64,000 nt of DNA from Bradyrhizobium sp. SSBR45G (GTDB lineage Bacteria > Pseudomonadota > Alphaproteobacteria > Rhizobiales > Xanthobacteraceae), in the NCBI RefSeq assembly GCF_030159255.1, contig NZ_BSCT01000039.1, positions 1 through 64,000 on the forward strand. The letters are read 5' to 3'. The notes beneath the pieces are model-generated. The model did no database searches. It was not told the origin of the DNA and was given only the letters and a program-made list of their open reading frames with translations. Positions 52,169 to 61,656 of this stretch are shown here, one piece after another. The position numbers and the translations under genes were made by a program. Position 1 is the first letter of the stretch. Every line of letters begins with the position of its first letter.

Positions 52169-52190
52169 GGCGGCGGCTGACGCCGCTCAA
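52165..52190. terminator. Bidirectional hairpin between convergent dedA and HTH-citrate synthase genes
   Basis: The arms TTGAGGCGGCG and CGCCGCTCAA (one bulge) hold the stop codons of both genes: TGA of dedA in the left arm, and the minus-strand TGA (plus TCA) in the right arm. No T-run follows, so it may act as a 3' stabiliser rather than a classical terminator. Confidence 0.5.
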
Positions 52191-53410
52191 AGCGACTCCA
52201 GCAGCGCGCCGCGGCCGGGAATCGGTCCCGTGTATCGGGCGCGCGGACGGATCAACCGGCCGTGCTGCAGCTGTTCGCAGGCATGCGCGATCCAACCGAC
52301 GCAGCGCGCCATCGCAAACAGCGCCAGCTCGCTGCCCGGCGGCAGCCGCAGGCTGTGCACCAGAACGGCCAGCGCATAGTCGATATTCACGAACTCGCCG
52401 GTCGCCTCCGCGATTCGCTCCGGCACCTCGCGGGTGAATTTGCGCGGCGCGCCGGCGCGCGTCAGTGCCTCCAGCAGCGAGATCGCGCGCGGGTCGCCGC
52501 GCCTGTAGACGCCGTGCCCAAAGCCGGCGAAGCGTTCGCCCAGCGCCACGCGCTCGCGGATCAGCGGCGCGACGTCACGGTCGACCAGCGTTTTCACCAG
52601 TTGCGACGCCAGCACGCCGGCGCCGCCATGCTGCGGCCCCTTCAGCGCCGCCAGTCCGGCAATGACGGCATCGTAGAGGCTCAGTCCGGTCGAGGCCGCA
52701 CAGCGGACGGTGAAGGTCGACGCGTTCAGCTCGTGATCGGCCAGCAGCACCAGGGTGCGGCGGATCAGGTCCGGCGCATGCTTGTGATCGGGCGCCCACG
52801 CATGGGCGACCTGGATATGCAGCGGCTCGGCCGACGGCGGCTGGTTCAGCATGGTCGTGACGACCAGCCGCACGATGCGGGCGCCTACCATCGCACGACC
52901 GTCCGGCGCGCGATTGAAGGCCGCGGGGTCCGCATTGGCCGCCAGCGCGAGCACGGCAATGGCGCGGTCGATCGGTGCCGCGCGGCGCGCGGCATCGGCG
53001 ATCAGGCGCATCTCGTCCGATATGGCCGGCAGGTTGTCGGGCGCGAACGGGTCGATGGCGGTCACGTCCCACAGCAGCGTCGCAGCGTGCTCCAGCGAAT
53101 CGCGCTCGGCGAGGTCGACGCAATTGACGCCCCGGTAGATCGGACCGGCCTCGGTGATGGTCGACACCGCGGAATCGAACACGGGCAAGTCCGCGTCGAA
53201 GCTACGGAAGGCCCGCGGCTCGGGCGTCGGGACACGCCGCTCCTTCAGCGCCCGAATGTCCTCGGCGCGATAGCGGTTGCTGCGGGAATTCGGCGATGGC
53301 TCGGAGCGAACGAGGCCGCGGCTCACATAGGCATAAAGCGTCGCCGGAGAGATCGCGAGCTCTGCTGAAGCCTCTCGGGCCGAAAGGTAAAGGCCACTGT
53401 CTTTTTTCAT
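52187..53410 (-). CDS. Helix-turn-helix/citrate-synthase-like fusion protein
   Basis: A 407-residue fusion. Residues about 7-35 (LYLSAREASAELAISPATLYAYVSRG) form a MerR/excisionase-like helix-turn-helix with a SNRYRAEDIRAL wing (45-55). Residues about 90-400 form a citrate-synthase fold. The catalytic triad appears kept: H261 in PQHGGAG, H299 in GFGHGVY, D344 in NIDYAL, plus DPR near 305. A Gly replaces the Arg that follows the second His in most citrate synthases. It is divergent from a citrate synthase paralogue, with three TTGATCAA-like boxes in the gap. It may be a repressor sensing a citrate-cycle ligand; this is inferred. Confidence 0.85.
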   Translation of the reverse strand: MKKDSGLYLSAREASAELAISPATLYAYVSRGLVRSEPSPNSRSNRYRAEDIRALKERRVPTPEPRAFRSFDADLPVFDSAVSTITEAGPIYRGVNCVDLAERDSLEHAATLLWDVTAIDPFAPDNLPAISDEMRLIADAARRAAPIDRAIAVLALAANADPAAFNRAPDGRAMVGARIVRLVVTTMLNQPPSAEPLHIQVAHAWAPDHKHAPDLIRRTLVLLADHELNASTFTVRCAASTGLSLYDAVIAGLAALKGPQHGGAGVLASQLVKTLVDRDVAPLIRERVALGERFAGFGHGVYRRGDPRAISLLEALTRAGAPRKFTREVPERIAEATGEFVNIDYALAVLVHSLRLPPGSELALFAMARCVGWIAHACEQLQHGRLIRPRARYTGPIPGRGALLESL

Positions 53411-53411
53411 A

Positions 53412-53438
53412 TTGATCAGCTTAATCAAGATTGATCAA
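53412..53438. promoter_or_regulatory. Three TTGATCAA-like boxes in the divergent citrate synthase promoter
   Basis: TTGATCA (53412), TTAATCAA (53421) and TTGATCAA (53431) occur at about one helical turn spacing, just upstream of the HTH-fusion start and 55 bases upstream of the other gene. Each box is self-complementary, so a dimer of the HTH protein could bind. Good candidates for autoregulatory operators; unproven. Confidence 0.5.
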
Positions 53439-53492
53439 GTTGTCGACGGGACCGATCTTTGCGCCGTGACCATTCACGCAGGAGATCCCGCC

Positions 53493-54578
53493 ATGACCAT
53501 TCACCTCGGCAAGACCCCCGTCGGCCTCGATGGCATCGCTGCGGCTGAGACCGTGCTCAGCCATGTCGACGGCCAGCAGGGCGAGCTCATCATCGCAGGC
53601 AGCCGGGTGGCCGATCTCGCCGCCACCAGCTTCGAGGGCGTGACGGCCCGGCTGTGGAGCGCGGCGACGAAGCACACCGTCAGCGAAGCGGACGTCCGTG
53701 CCCGCCTCGGCCTCGCCCGTCAGCGCGCCTTTGCCCGGCTGCCCGAGTTGCTCGCCGCGACCGCCGGCCTGTCGATCATCGACGGCTTCCGCGCCGCCGT
53801 CGCGGCGCTGCGTCCCGAAGCCGGGCTCGACGACGAGGCGACGATCGTCGGCGCCTGCCCTGTGATCGCCGGCGCATTGGTCCAGCGCGCACGAGGAGCG
53901 CAGCCGGTCGCGCCCCACCCCGACCTCGGCCACGCCGCCGACACGCTGCGCATGGTGCGCGGCGACACGCCCGGCAGCGGCGAGGTAGCCGCGCTCGACA
54001 CCTATCTTGTGACGGTCAGCGACCACGGCATGAACGCCTCGACCTTTGCCGCACGCGTCGTCGCCTCGACCCAGGCCGACCTGTTCGCATCCATCACCGC
54101 CGGCTACTGCGCCCTGACCGGGCCGCTGCATGGCGGGGCGCCGGAGCCGGTGCTGGAGATGCTGAACGCGATCGGCACGCGCGACAACATCAGGCCGTGG
54201 GTTGATGCGGCACTGAGCCGGGGCGAGCGGCTGATGGGTTTCGGCCACCGCATCTACCGGGTGCGCGATCCGCGCGCCGACGTGCTCAAGGGCGCGATCG
54301 AGCGGCTGGCGGGCAGCGGGGCCGATCTGCCATTCGCGAGCGAGGTGGAGGCCTATATCCGCGCAGCGCTGCGGCAGAAGAATCCGGAGCGTGTGCTCGA
54401 CACCAATGTCGAGTTCTTCACCGCCATCCTGCTCGATGCGCTGAAGATTCCGCGCCAGGCGTTCACGCCGATCTTCGCGGTGGCGCGGGCTGCCGGCTGG
54501 ACGGCGCATGCAAGGGAGCAGCAGCGCACGGGACGGCTGATCCGGCCGAGCTCGGCCTATATCGGGCCGAAGCCCTGA
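53493..54578 (+). CDS. Citrate/methylcitrate synthase-like protein
   Basis: A 361-residue citrate synthase family protein of the short bacterial type. It has H213 in PLHGGAP, H252 in GFGHRIY, DPR at 259-261, and NVEFFTAI where the catalytic Asp would be (Glu307 instead). A further motif is VSDHGMNASTFAARV. The start is the ATG giving MTIHLGKTPVGLDG, which begins the fold. A citrate or 2-methylcitrate synthase is likely, but the Asp to Glu change may alter activity. Its neighbour is the HTH/citrate-synthase fusion, with promoters facing each other. Confidence 0.85.
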   Translation: MTIHLGKTPVGLDGIAAAETVLSHVDGQQGELIIAGSRVADLAATSFEGVTARLWSAATKHTVSEADVRARLGLARQRAFARLPELLAATAGLSIIDGFRAAVAALRPEAGLDDEATIVGACPVIAGALVQRARGAQPVAPHPDLGHAADTLRMVRGDTPGSGEVAALDTYLVTVSDHGMNASTFAARVVASTQADLFASITAGYCALTGPLHGGAPEPVLEMLNAIGTRDNIRPWVDAALSRGERLMGFGHRIYRVRDPRADVLKGAIERLAGSGADLPFASEVEAYIRAALRQKNPERVLDTNVEFFTAILLDALKIPRQAFTPIFAVARAAGWTAHAREQQRTGRLIRPSSAYIGPKP

Positions 54579-54632
54579 GCAGTTGGCTCAACGAACGGTC
54601 GGGCGCCGTGTGGCAAACGATGTCGCGCGGCG

Positions 54633-55274
54633 TCAGCCCTTCACGACCGTCTTCAGATAGTTGTAGGCCTTGATGATCTCGATCAGGCGATCCTCGGTGG
54701 AGCGGTCGCCGCCATTGGCGTCGGGATGGTGCTGCTTCACCAGCGCCTTATATTTGGCCTTCACATCTTCCAGCGTGACGTCGGGACCGAGGCCCATCAC
54801 CTGCAACGCCTTGCGCTCGGCGTTGAACACCTTGCGCGTCTCGGCCTTCGGCGCCGACTGCGGATCCGGGCGCCAGCTGCCGCGGCCGTTGATCTCGGCG
54901 AACACGCTGAACGGATCCGACGCATCGCCGAGATCACCCTCGGGGGTACCGGTGCCGCGCTTGGCGGATGTATTCGCACCCATCTTCCAGGTCGGGCGAT
55001 GTCCGGTCAGCGCATCCTTCTGGTAGCGCGCGACCGCCTCGGCGTTCATGCCCGAAAAGAAATTATAGGACTGGTTGTACTCGCGCACATGGTCGAGACA
55101 GAAGTGCCAATATTCGCGCTGGTTCTCGCGCCCCTTGGGCGCGCGGTGCGAACCCCGGTTCGTGCAGTCCGGCCATTGGCAGGGCTGGACCTCCTCGCGC
55201 ACCGGCTGCCGCGAAGCCTGCTTCTTGGGCTTGATGCGGATGGAGTCGAAGAATTTGGATGAATCGATCGGCAT
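54633..55274 (-). CDS. J-domain protein with N-terminal Cys/His-rich segment
   Basis: A 213-residue protein. The C-terminal 65 residues form a J domain with HPD (KQHHPDANGGDRS). The first 60 residues contain CQWPDC and a HFCLDH cluster (C-x4-C and H-x-C-x2-H), a likely metal site, and YNQSYNFFSGMNAEAV. It would stimulate DnaK-type ATPase for selected clients. In alphaproteobacteria this gene is typically next to bolA and near cobS/cobT, as here. A link to metal insertion is only suggestive. Confidence 0.9.
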   Translation of the reverse strand: MPIDSSKFFDSIRIKPKKQASRQPVREEVQPCQWPDCTNRGSHRAPKGRENQREYWHFCLDHVREYNQSYNFFSGMNAEAVARYQKDALTGHRPTWKMGANTSAKRGTGTPEGDLGDASDPFSVFAEINGRGSWRPDPQSAPKAETRKVFNAERKALQVMGLGPDVTLEDVKAKYKALVKQHHPDANGGDRSTEDRLIEIIKAYNYLKTVVKG

Positions 55275-55384
55275 GGCGGACTTTGACTACGCAACGCCAA
55301 AAGCTTCAAGTCTTGACATTCCGAATACCTCAGGCGGGGACCGCCGATTGACGAAAAATAATTTGATGCGTATTTCCAGAGACC

Positions 55385-55654
55385 ATGCGAACGCGAGATG
55401 CTATCATCGAAAAGTTGCGCGAAGCTTTCACGCCGGAAAGCCTCGACGTCCAGGACGAATCACATCTGCATGAAGGCCATATGGGCCATCAGCCGAGTGG
55501 TGAGACCCATTTCCGCGTGTATATTGTGTCGCAGGCCTTCTCCGGCAAGAGCCGCGTCGATCGGCATCGCCTGATCAACGCCGCGTTGGCGGCGGAACTG
55601 GCCGGCTCCGTACATGCACTGGCGCTACATGCGAAGGCGCCGGGCGAAGCCTAA
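55385..55654 (+). CDS. BolA family protein
   Basis: An 89-residue BolA-like protein with the helix-beta pattern IEKLREAFTPESLDVQDESHLHEGHMG and a conserved His near the C-terminus (SVHALALHAKAPGEA). BolA proteins pair with monothiol glutaredoxins for Fe-S trafficking, and some act as regulators. The glutaredoxin gene is not in the window. It is divergent from the J-domain gene and ends 20 bases from the convergent CorC-like gene. Confidence 0.95.
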   Translation: MRTRDAIIEKLREAFTPESLDVQDESHLHEGHMGHQPSGETHFRVYIVSQAFSGKSRVDRHRLINAALAAELAGSVHALALHAKAPGEA

Positions 55655-55673
55655 CACCAACAACTCCGTCCCG

Positions 55674-56978
55674 TCAGAATGCCGTGCCCGCACGGCGCGG
55701 CCGCGTCTCCTCGGTTTCACCGCGCGGCACCGGGACGATGCGCAGCGCGGTGATGCGATTGCGCTCCCGGCGCAGCACGCGAAAACGAAAGCCGTGGAAG
55801 GTGAAGCTCTGGCCGCGCTCGGGGATCGAGCGCGCCTCGTGAATCACGAGACCTGCAACGGTCGTCGCCTCTTCATCCGGCAGCGTCCAGTCCATCGCGC
55901 GATTGAGATCGCGGATCGGCACTGAGCCATCGACCACGACCGATCCATCCGGCTGCACGCGCACGCCAGCGACCTGCACGTCCTGCTCGTCGGAAATGTC
56001 GCCGACGATCTCTTCCAGGATGTCCTCGAGCGTGACGATGCCTTCGACCTCGCCATACTCGTCGACAACGAGCGCGAAATGCGTCTTGCGGCGGCGGAAC
56101 GCCTTCAGCTGTTCCGACACCGAGCGCATCTCCGGCACGAACCACGGCGGCAGCGCCAGCGAGGCAACGTCGATATGCGACACATCGCCCTCGGCTGAGC
56201 GGATCGCACGCAACAGGTCCTTCGCATGCAGCACGCCGACGATGTTCTCGGGCGTGCCGCGCCACAACGGGATGCGCGTGTATTCCGAGGCCAGCACCTC
56301 GCGCACCAGCTCCTCCTGCGGCAGGTCCGCGTTCACCATCACCATCTCGGTGCGATGGATCATGACGTCGGACACCTGCAGCTCGCTCAGGTCGAGCAGG
56401 CCGCCCAGCATGTCGCGGTCCTGCTTCTCGACCTTGCCTTCATGATGCAGGAGATCGACGGCGCCGCGCAGCCGTTCGGTCGGCGACAGGATCGGCTGGT
56501 TGGCGCCGACCTTGAAGCCGATCAGCCGCATCAAGACGCGCACGATCGCCTCGATCACCGCGAGCACCGGTCCGAGCACGATCACGGTGCCACGCATCGG
56601 CCGGGCCACCGCAAGCGAGACACGATCCGGCGCGTTGATCGCGATGGTCTTCGGCAGCACCTCGGCAAAGATCACGACCAGCGCGGTCATCACGCCGGTC
56701 GCGTAGAGCACGCCGACCTCGCCGAACCAGGCGGTGAAAACGCCGGTCGCCAGCGCCGAGGCGGCGATATTGGCGATGTTGTTGCCGAGCAGCAGTGCGC
56801 CGATCAGCCGTTCGCGCATGTCGAACAGGCTCGACACCACGTCGGCCTCGCGATTGCCCTGCTTCGACAGGCGCAACATGCTGGCGCGGGAGGCGCCGGT
56901 CAGGGCGGTCTCGCTCAGCGCGAAGAAGGCCGAGGCGGCGAGACAGATGATGACGACGGTGAGTGTGATCCAGTCCAT
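55674..56978 (-). CDS. Hemolysin/CorC-type (HlyC/CNNM) membrane protein
   Basis: A 434-residue protein. MDWITLTVVIICLAASAFFALSETAL opens a DUF21 membrane domain with about four helices. Then come two CBS domains (SDVMIHRTEMVMVNADLPQEE and IVTLEDILEEIVGDI) and a C-terminal CorC_HlyC transporter-associated domain. It is a putative Mg2+/Co2+ or Na+ efflux-linked protein. The ATG giving MDWITL is used because it begins the first helix. It is transcribed after aroB with a 73-base gap. Confidence 0.92.
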   Translation of the reverse strand: MDWITLTVVIICLAASAFFALSETALTGASRASMLRLSKQGNREADVVSSLFDMRERLIGALLLGNNIANIAASALATGVFTAWFGEVGVLYATGVMTALVVIFAEVLPKTIAINAPDRVSLAVARPMRGTVIVLGPVLAVIEAIVRVLMRLIGFKVGANQPILSPTERLRGAVDLLHHEGKVEKQDRDMLGGLLDLSELQVSDVMIHRTEMVMVNADLPQEELVREVLASEYTRIPLWRGTPENIVGVLHAKDLLRAIRSAEGDVSHIDVASLALPPWFVPEMRSVSEQLKAFRRRKTHFALVVDEYGEVEGIVTLEDILEEIVGDISDEQDVQVAGVRVQPDGSVVVDGSVPIRDLNRAMDWTLPDEEATTVAGLVIHEARSIPERGQSFTFHGFRFRVLRRERNRITALRIVPVPRGETEETRPRRAGTAF

Positions 56979-57051
56979 GACGCCGATGTCACTCTCGATG
57001 GAAGCCGTCGATGATGCGCTCGCACCGCTCAACACGGCGTAAAGGCCGAGA

Positions 57052-58200
57052 TCAGCCGCGGCCTCGCAATTTGATCTGTAGGAAGTCGCGGACCCGCGCC
57101 GGATCGACGTCCTTGGCAATGACCGCGCGGCCGATTGCTTCCATCAGGATGAAGGTGAGCTTGCCGCGCTTGACCTTCTTGTCCTGCGCCATCAGGGCCA
57201 AAAGCCGGTCGGCGTCGCCGACGCCCTCCTGGGCGAAGCCGGCGATGTCCTGCAGATGGGTCGGCAGCCCGACCGCGGCAAGGTGACGCTCGATGCGTGT
57301 GACGTCGTCCGGCGGCAGCATGCCGAGCTCGGCGGAGAACTGCGCCGCCAGCACCATGCCGACCGCAACGCCCTCGCCGTGGAACAGCCGGTCGGAGAAG
57401 CCGGTGATGGCCTCCAGCGCGTGGCCGAAGGTGTGGCCGAGATTGAGCAGCGCCCGGTCGCCGGTCTCGCGCTCGTCGCGGGCGACGACCGCCGCCTTGG
57501 CGCGGCAGGAGGTCGCGACCGCATGCTCGCGCGCCGCGCCGCCCTTGACGATGTCGGCGTGGTTGGCTTCCAGCCAGGCGAAGAAGCTGGCGTCGCCGAG
57601 CAGGCCGTATTTGGCGACCTCGGCATAGCCGGCGCGAAACTGGCGCGGCGACAGCGTATCGAGCACCGCGGTGTCGGCGATCACCAGCACCGGCTGGTGG
57701 AAAGCGCCGAGCAGGTTCTTGCCCTGCGGCGAGTTGATCCCCGTTTTGCCGCCGACGGAGGAATCGACCTGCGCCAGCAGCGAGGTCGGCACCTGCACGA
57801 AGTCCACGCCGCGGCGCAGGATCGCCGCCGCGAAGCCGGCGAGATCGCCGACCACGCCGCCGCCGAGCGCAACGACCAGATCGTTGCGCTCGATCCTGGC
57901 CGCGATCAGCGCCTCGCTGACCTTTTCAAGGCCGGCATAGGTCTTGGACCCCTCGCCCTCCTCGACCACGATGGTCGACGACGGGATCCCCGCCTCCGCC
58001 AAGATCGCCTCGGTCGGCTTCAGCCAATGCGCGGCCACGGTGCGGTCGGTAACGATGGCCGTGCGCACGCCCGGCCGCAGCGCCGCGATGCGCTGGCCGA
58101 GCGTGGCCAGCACGCCGCGGCCGATGACGATGTCATAGGCGCGCTCGCCCAGCGCGACATCGACGATGATCGGATCGGAATGCTTGAGTGGTGCCGTCAT
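57052..58200 (-). CDS. aroB: 3-dehydroquinate synthase
   Basis: A 382-residue AroB. The N-terminal VDVALGERAYDIVIGRGVL, EGEGSKTYAGLEKVSEALI, the NAD site VALGGGVVGDLAGFAAAIL and the metal-ligand region NLGHTFGHALEAITGF are all present. It converts DAHP to 3-dehydroquinate in the shikimate pathway. It starts at the ATG overlapping aroK's stop by four bases. Confidence 0.97.
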   Translation of the reverse strand: MTAPLKHSDPIIVDVALGERAYDIVIGRGVLATLGQRIAALRPGVRTAIVTDRTVAAHWLKPTEAILAEAGIPSSTIVVEEGEGSKTYAGLEKVSEALIAARIERNDLVVALGGGVVGDLAGFAAAILRRGVDFVQVPTSLLAQVDSSVGGKTGINSPQGKNLLGAFHQPVLVIADTAVLDTLSPRQFRAGYAEVAKYGLLGDASFFAWLEANHADIVKGGAAREHAVATSCRAKAAVVARDERETGDRALLNLGHTFGHALEAITGFSDRLFHGEGVAVGMVLAAQFSAELGMLPPDDVTRIERHLAAVGLPTHLQDIAGFAQEGVGDADRLLALMAQDKKVKRGKLTFILMEAIGRAVIAKDVDPARVRDFLQIKLRGRG

Positions 58201-58862
58201 CGGAGTGCGCTCATCGCCTGCACGGAATTGGATGGACCTGGATCGGATTGCGGCGGGGCTGGTTGAGCCTCGGCCACCGACGCGGGCGACAGGAACGCCT
58301 GCAGCGCCTCCAGGCAGTCCTCGGCGACCCGGTCGTGCGGCACGTCGCGCGAGAAAATCGTCAGGTCCGCCAGCCGGTAGACCGGCTCACGCTCGGTCAG
58401 CAGGCGCGCCACGGTGCCTTCGGGATCGGCCGTCTGCAGCAAGGGGCGGTCGGCGCGGCGCCTGACCCGGCGCATGATCACGTCGGCATCCGCCTTCAAC
58501 CACAACGAGACCGCCTTCTCATGGATGCGCCGGCGCGTCTCCTCGCGCATGAAGGCGCCGCCGCCGGTCGCCAGCACCGCCGGGCCATTCTCGAGCAGGC
58601 GGGCGATGACCCGGGCCTCGCCGTTGCGGAAATAGTCCTCGCCGCGCGATTCGAAGATTTCCGGTATGGTCATGCCGGCCGCAGTCTCGATCTCGGTGTC
58701 TGCATCGACGAAAGGCAGCCGCAGCCGCGCCGCGAGCCGCCGGCCCACGGTCGACTTGCCGACCCCCATCATCCCGACCAGCACGATCAGCCGCTTGCCG
58801 AGGCCCGCGAGAATCGCGGCCTCCGGAGCGGGGCTGGGTGCGGGTTGGGGCGTATCAGTCAT
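58197..58862 (-). CDS. aroK: Shikimate kinase
   Basis: A 221-residue kinase with P-loop GMMGVGKSTVGR, DADTEIE (shikimate-binding Asp), EDYFRNGE and a lid region with RRRADRPLL. The N-terminal 25 residues are Pro/Ala-rich, an extension common in Bradyrhizobium. It is the first gene of the aroK-aroB-CorC cluster. Confidence 0.97.
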   Translation of the reverse strand: MTDTPQPAPSPAPEAAILAGLGKRLIVLVGMMGVGKSTVGRRLAARLRLPFVDADTEIETAAGMTIPEIFESRGEDYFRNGEARVIARLLENGPAVLATGGGAFMREETRRRIHEKAVSLWLKADADVIMRRVRRRADRPLLQTADPEGTVARLLTEREPVYRLADLTIFSRDVPHDRVAEDCLEALQAFLSPASVAEAQPAPPQSDPGPSNSVQAMSALR

Positions 58863-58928
58863 CTCTCGCTTCTAACCCAGGCCCTGCTGCTTTCAAAGGC
58901 ATCCTGTTCCGCCTCAACCCAACCCGGA

Positions 58929-59079
58929 CGTCATTCCAGGGCGCGCGCAGCGCGAGCCCGGAATCCATACCCACAGGATGGCGAATGAGGCACGCTGGTG
59001 ATGGCGTCTCGCCCCACGACATCTGCCTGTGGTTATGGATTCCGGGCTCGCCGCGCTGCGCGCGCCGCCCCGGAATGAC
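58929..59079. repeat. Long inverted repeat GTCATTCC family between aroK and a small membrane gene
   Basis: The left arm starts CGTCATTCCAGGGCGCGCG and the right arm ends CGCCCCGGAATGAC, with inner ATGGATTCC/GGAATCCAT pairing. It covers about half of the 310-base divergent spacer, where the aroK promoter also should lie. Confidence 0.75.
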
Positions 59080-59172
59080 CAAGCAAGGAGGACAGCGGCG
59101 GCGGCCGGGCTTGCCAGCCGGGTGCGAACATGTTGGATGAAACGGTTCCTTTCCTGGTGGCCTGCGCGACCG

Positions 59173-59319
59173 ATGCCCAGCCTGTTCCGCTTCCTGACCG
59201 TGATCGCCGTCATCGTCGGCGTGGTCTATGGCGCGATCTACGCGCTGGCGAATTTCGTCAACCCGAAGCCGCGCGAAATCACGGTGTCGATCCCGCCGGA
59301 CAAGTTCCAGAAGAAATGA
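59173..59319 (+). CDS. Small single-pass membrane protein
   Basis: A 48-residue protein, MPSLFRFLTVIAVIVGVVYGAIYALANFVNPKPREITVSIP, with one hydrophobic helix at 7-28 and a soluble Pro/charged tail. It is of a type conserved next to xerD in Bradyrhizobium, function unknown. An ATG 36 bases upstream would add MKRFLSWWPARP; neither has a clear ribosome binding site. Confidence 0.65.
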   Translation: MPSLFRFLTVIAVIVGVVYGAIYALANFVNPKPREITVSIPPDKFQKK

Positions 59320-59490
59320 TCCGGCGCGCCGTCGCGAACTCAAAAGCCACACGGCTTTGATTAAGCTTTTTGCGCTTCTCTGAGACGGCCCGGCGCCGCG
59401 ATATCGGCCAGATTTGCAGTCACCGCTCACTGTGTCGGCGCGAATAGTTCGGACTGATTCGATCGCCTCGGACGCAGCGGATTTCTCGAC

Positions 59491-60447
<957 letters not shown>

Positions 60448-60593
60448 TCCCGTCTCACACGTTCGCGAAACCAAATCCGCGGGCGCGGCGCCCGGCCCGC
60501 TTGACTTCGCGCCCGTCTGCCCCGAAAGAGCGCCATCCTGCCCGCAATCCAGGCGTGATGCCGGGAGGCCGGGCACCGATCTCACCCTAAGCT

Positions 60594-60615
60594 CCTGAAG
60601 TCCCTCAACTTCAGG
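60594..60615 (+). promoter_or_regulatory. Hairpin between xerD and accA
   Basis: Perfect 8-bp stem CCTGAAGT/ACTTCAGG with a 6-base loop in the leader of accA, about 52 bases before its start. There is no T-run, so it is more likely a leader structure than a terminator. Confidence 0.4.
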
Positions 60616-60666
60616 TCCGAAGGCCGAACCGATTTCGTTTCCCAGCGCTCTTCCTTCAGCTCCTCC

Positions 60667-61629
60667 ATGCCGGATCCCATGCGCAGCTACCTCGATTTCG
60701 AAAAGCCCGTTGCCGAGCTCGATTCCAAGGTCGATGAACTCCGTGCGATGGCCGCCTCCGGCACCGACATCGGCGAGGAGGTCAGCCGGATCGAAGAGAA
60801 GGCGGGCCAGGCGCTGGCCGACCTCTATGCCAATCTGACGCCGTGGCAGAAGACGATGGTCGCGCGCCACCCGCAGCGGCCGCATTTCACCGACTTCGTC
60901 AACGGCCTGATCACCGAGTTCACGCCGCTGGCCGGCGACCGCAAGTTCGGCGAGGACGCCGCTTTGCTCGGCGGCTTCGGCCGCTTCCGCGGCGAGCCGA
61001 TCTGCGTGATGGGCCAGGAAAAGGGCGCCACCACCGAATCCCGCCTCAAGCACAATTTCGGCATGGCCCGCCCGGAAGGCTACCGCAAGGCGGTCCGGCT
61101 GATGGAAATGGCCGAGCGCTTCGGCATCCCGGTGCTGTCGCTGGTCGATTCCGCCGGCGCCTATCCCGGCCTCGGTGCCGAGGAGCGCGGCCAGGCCGAG
61201 GCGATCGCCCGCTCGACCGACGCCTGCCTGTCGCTGGGCGTGCCGAACGTCGCGATCATCACCGGCGAGGGCGGGTCGGGCGGCGCGATCGCGCTGACCA
61301 CCGCCAACCGGGTGCTGATGCTGGAGCACGCGATCTACAGCGTGATCTCGCCGGAAGCCGCCTCCTCGATCCTCTGGCGCGACGGCACCAAGGCGCAGGA
61401 AGCCGCCAACAACATGAAGATCACCGCCCAGGACATGCTCCGTTTCCACGTCGTCGACACCGTGATCAAGGAGCCGGTCGGCGGCGCCCACCGCGATCCC
61501 GCGGCGATGATCGCGGCGACCGGCGAGGCGATCGCCCAGGCCTTCGACGAGCTGAAGGGCCTCGACGGCGACGCCATCCGCAAGCAGCGCCGGCAGAAGT
61601 TCATGGAGATCGGCCGCAAGCTCGGCTGA
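60667..61629 (+). CDS. accA: Acetyl-CoA carboxylase carboxyltransferase subunit alpha
   Basis: A 320-residue AccA. It begins MRSYLDFEKPVAELDSKVDELR and has TDFVNGLITEFTPLAGDRKFGED, the conserved GEGGSGGAIAL loop, and YSVISPEAASSILWRD. It transfers carboxyl from biotin to acetyl-CoA with the beta subunit, the first step of fatty acid synthesis. The beta subunit gene is not in the window. Confidence 0.98.
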   Translation: MPDPMRSYLDFEKPVAELDSKVDELRAMAASGTDIGEEVSRIEEKAGQALADLYANLTPWQKTMVARHPQRPHFTDFVNGLITEFTPLAGDRKFGEDAALLGGFGRFRGEPICVMGQEKGATTESRLKHNFGMARPEGYRKAVRLMEMAERFGIPVLSLVDSAGAYPGLGAEERGQAEAIARSTDACLSLGVPNVAIITGEGGSGGAIALTTANRVLMLEHAIYSVISPEAASSILWRDGTKAQEAANNMKITAQDMLRFHVVDTVIKEPVGGAHRDPAAMIAATGEAIAQAFDELKGLDGDAIRKQRRQKFMEIGRKLG

Positions 61630-61656
61630 GGCCGCCCGAGGGCTGTCCGGGCGGCC
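61630..61656 (+). terminator. GC-rich hairpin after accA
   Basis: GGCCGCCCG pairs with CGGGCGGCC (9 bp, 9-base loop) directly after the accA stop codon. TTTTGTGAG follows only after another 15 bases, so termination is possible but not textbook. The rest up to 61932 has no gene. Confidence 0.5.
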
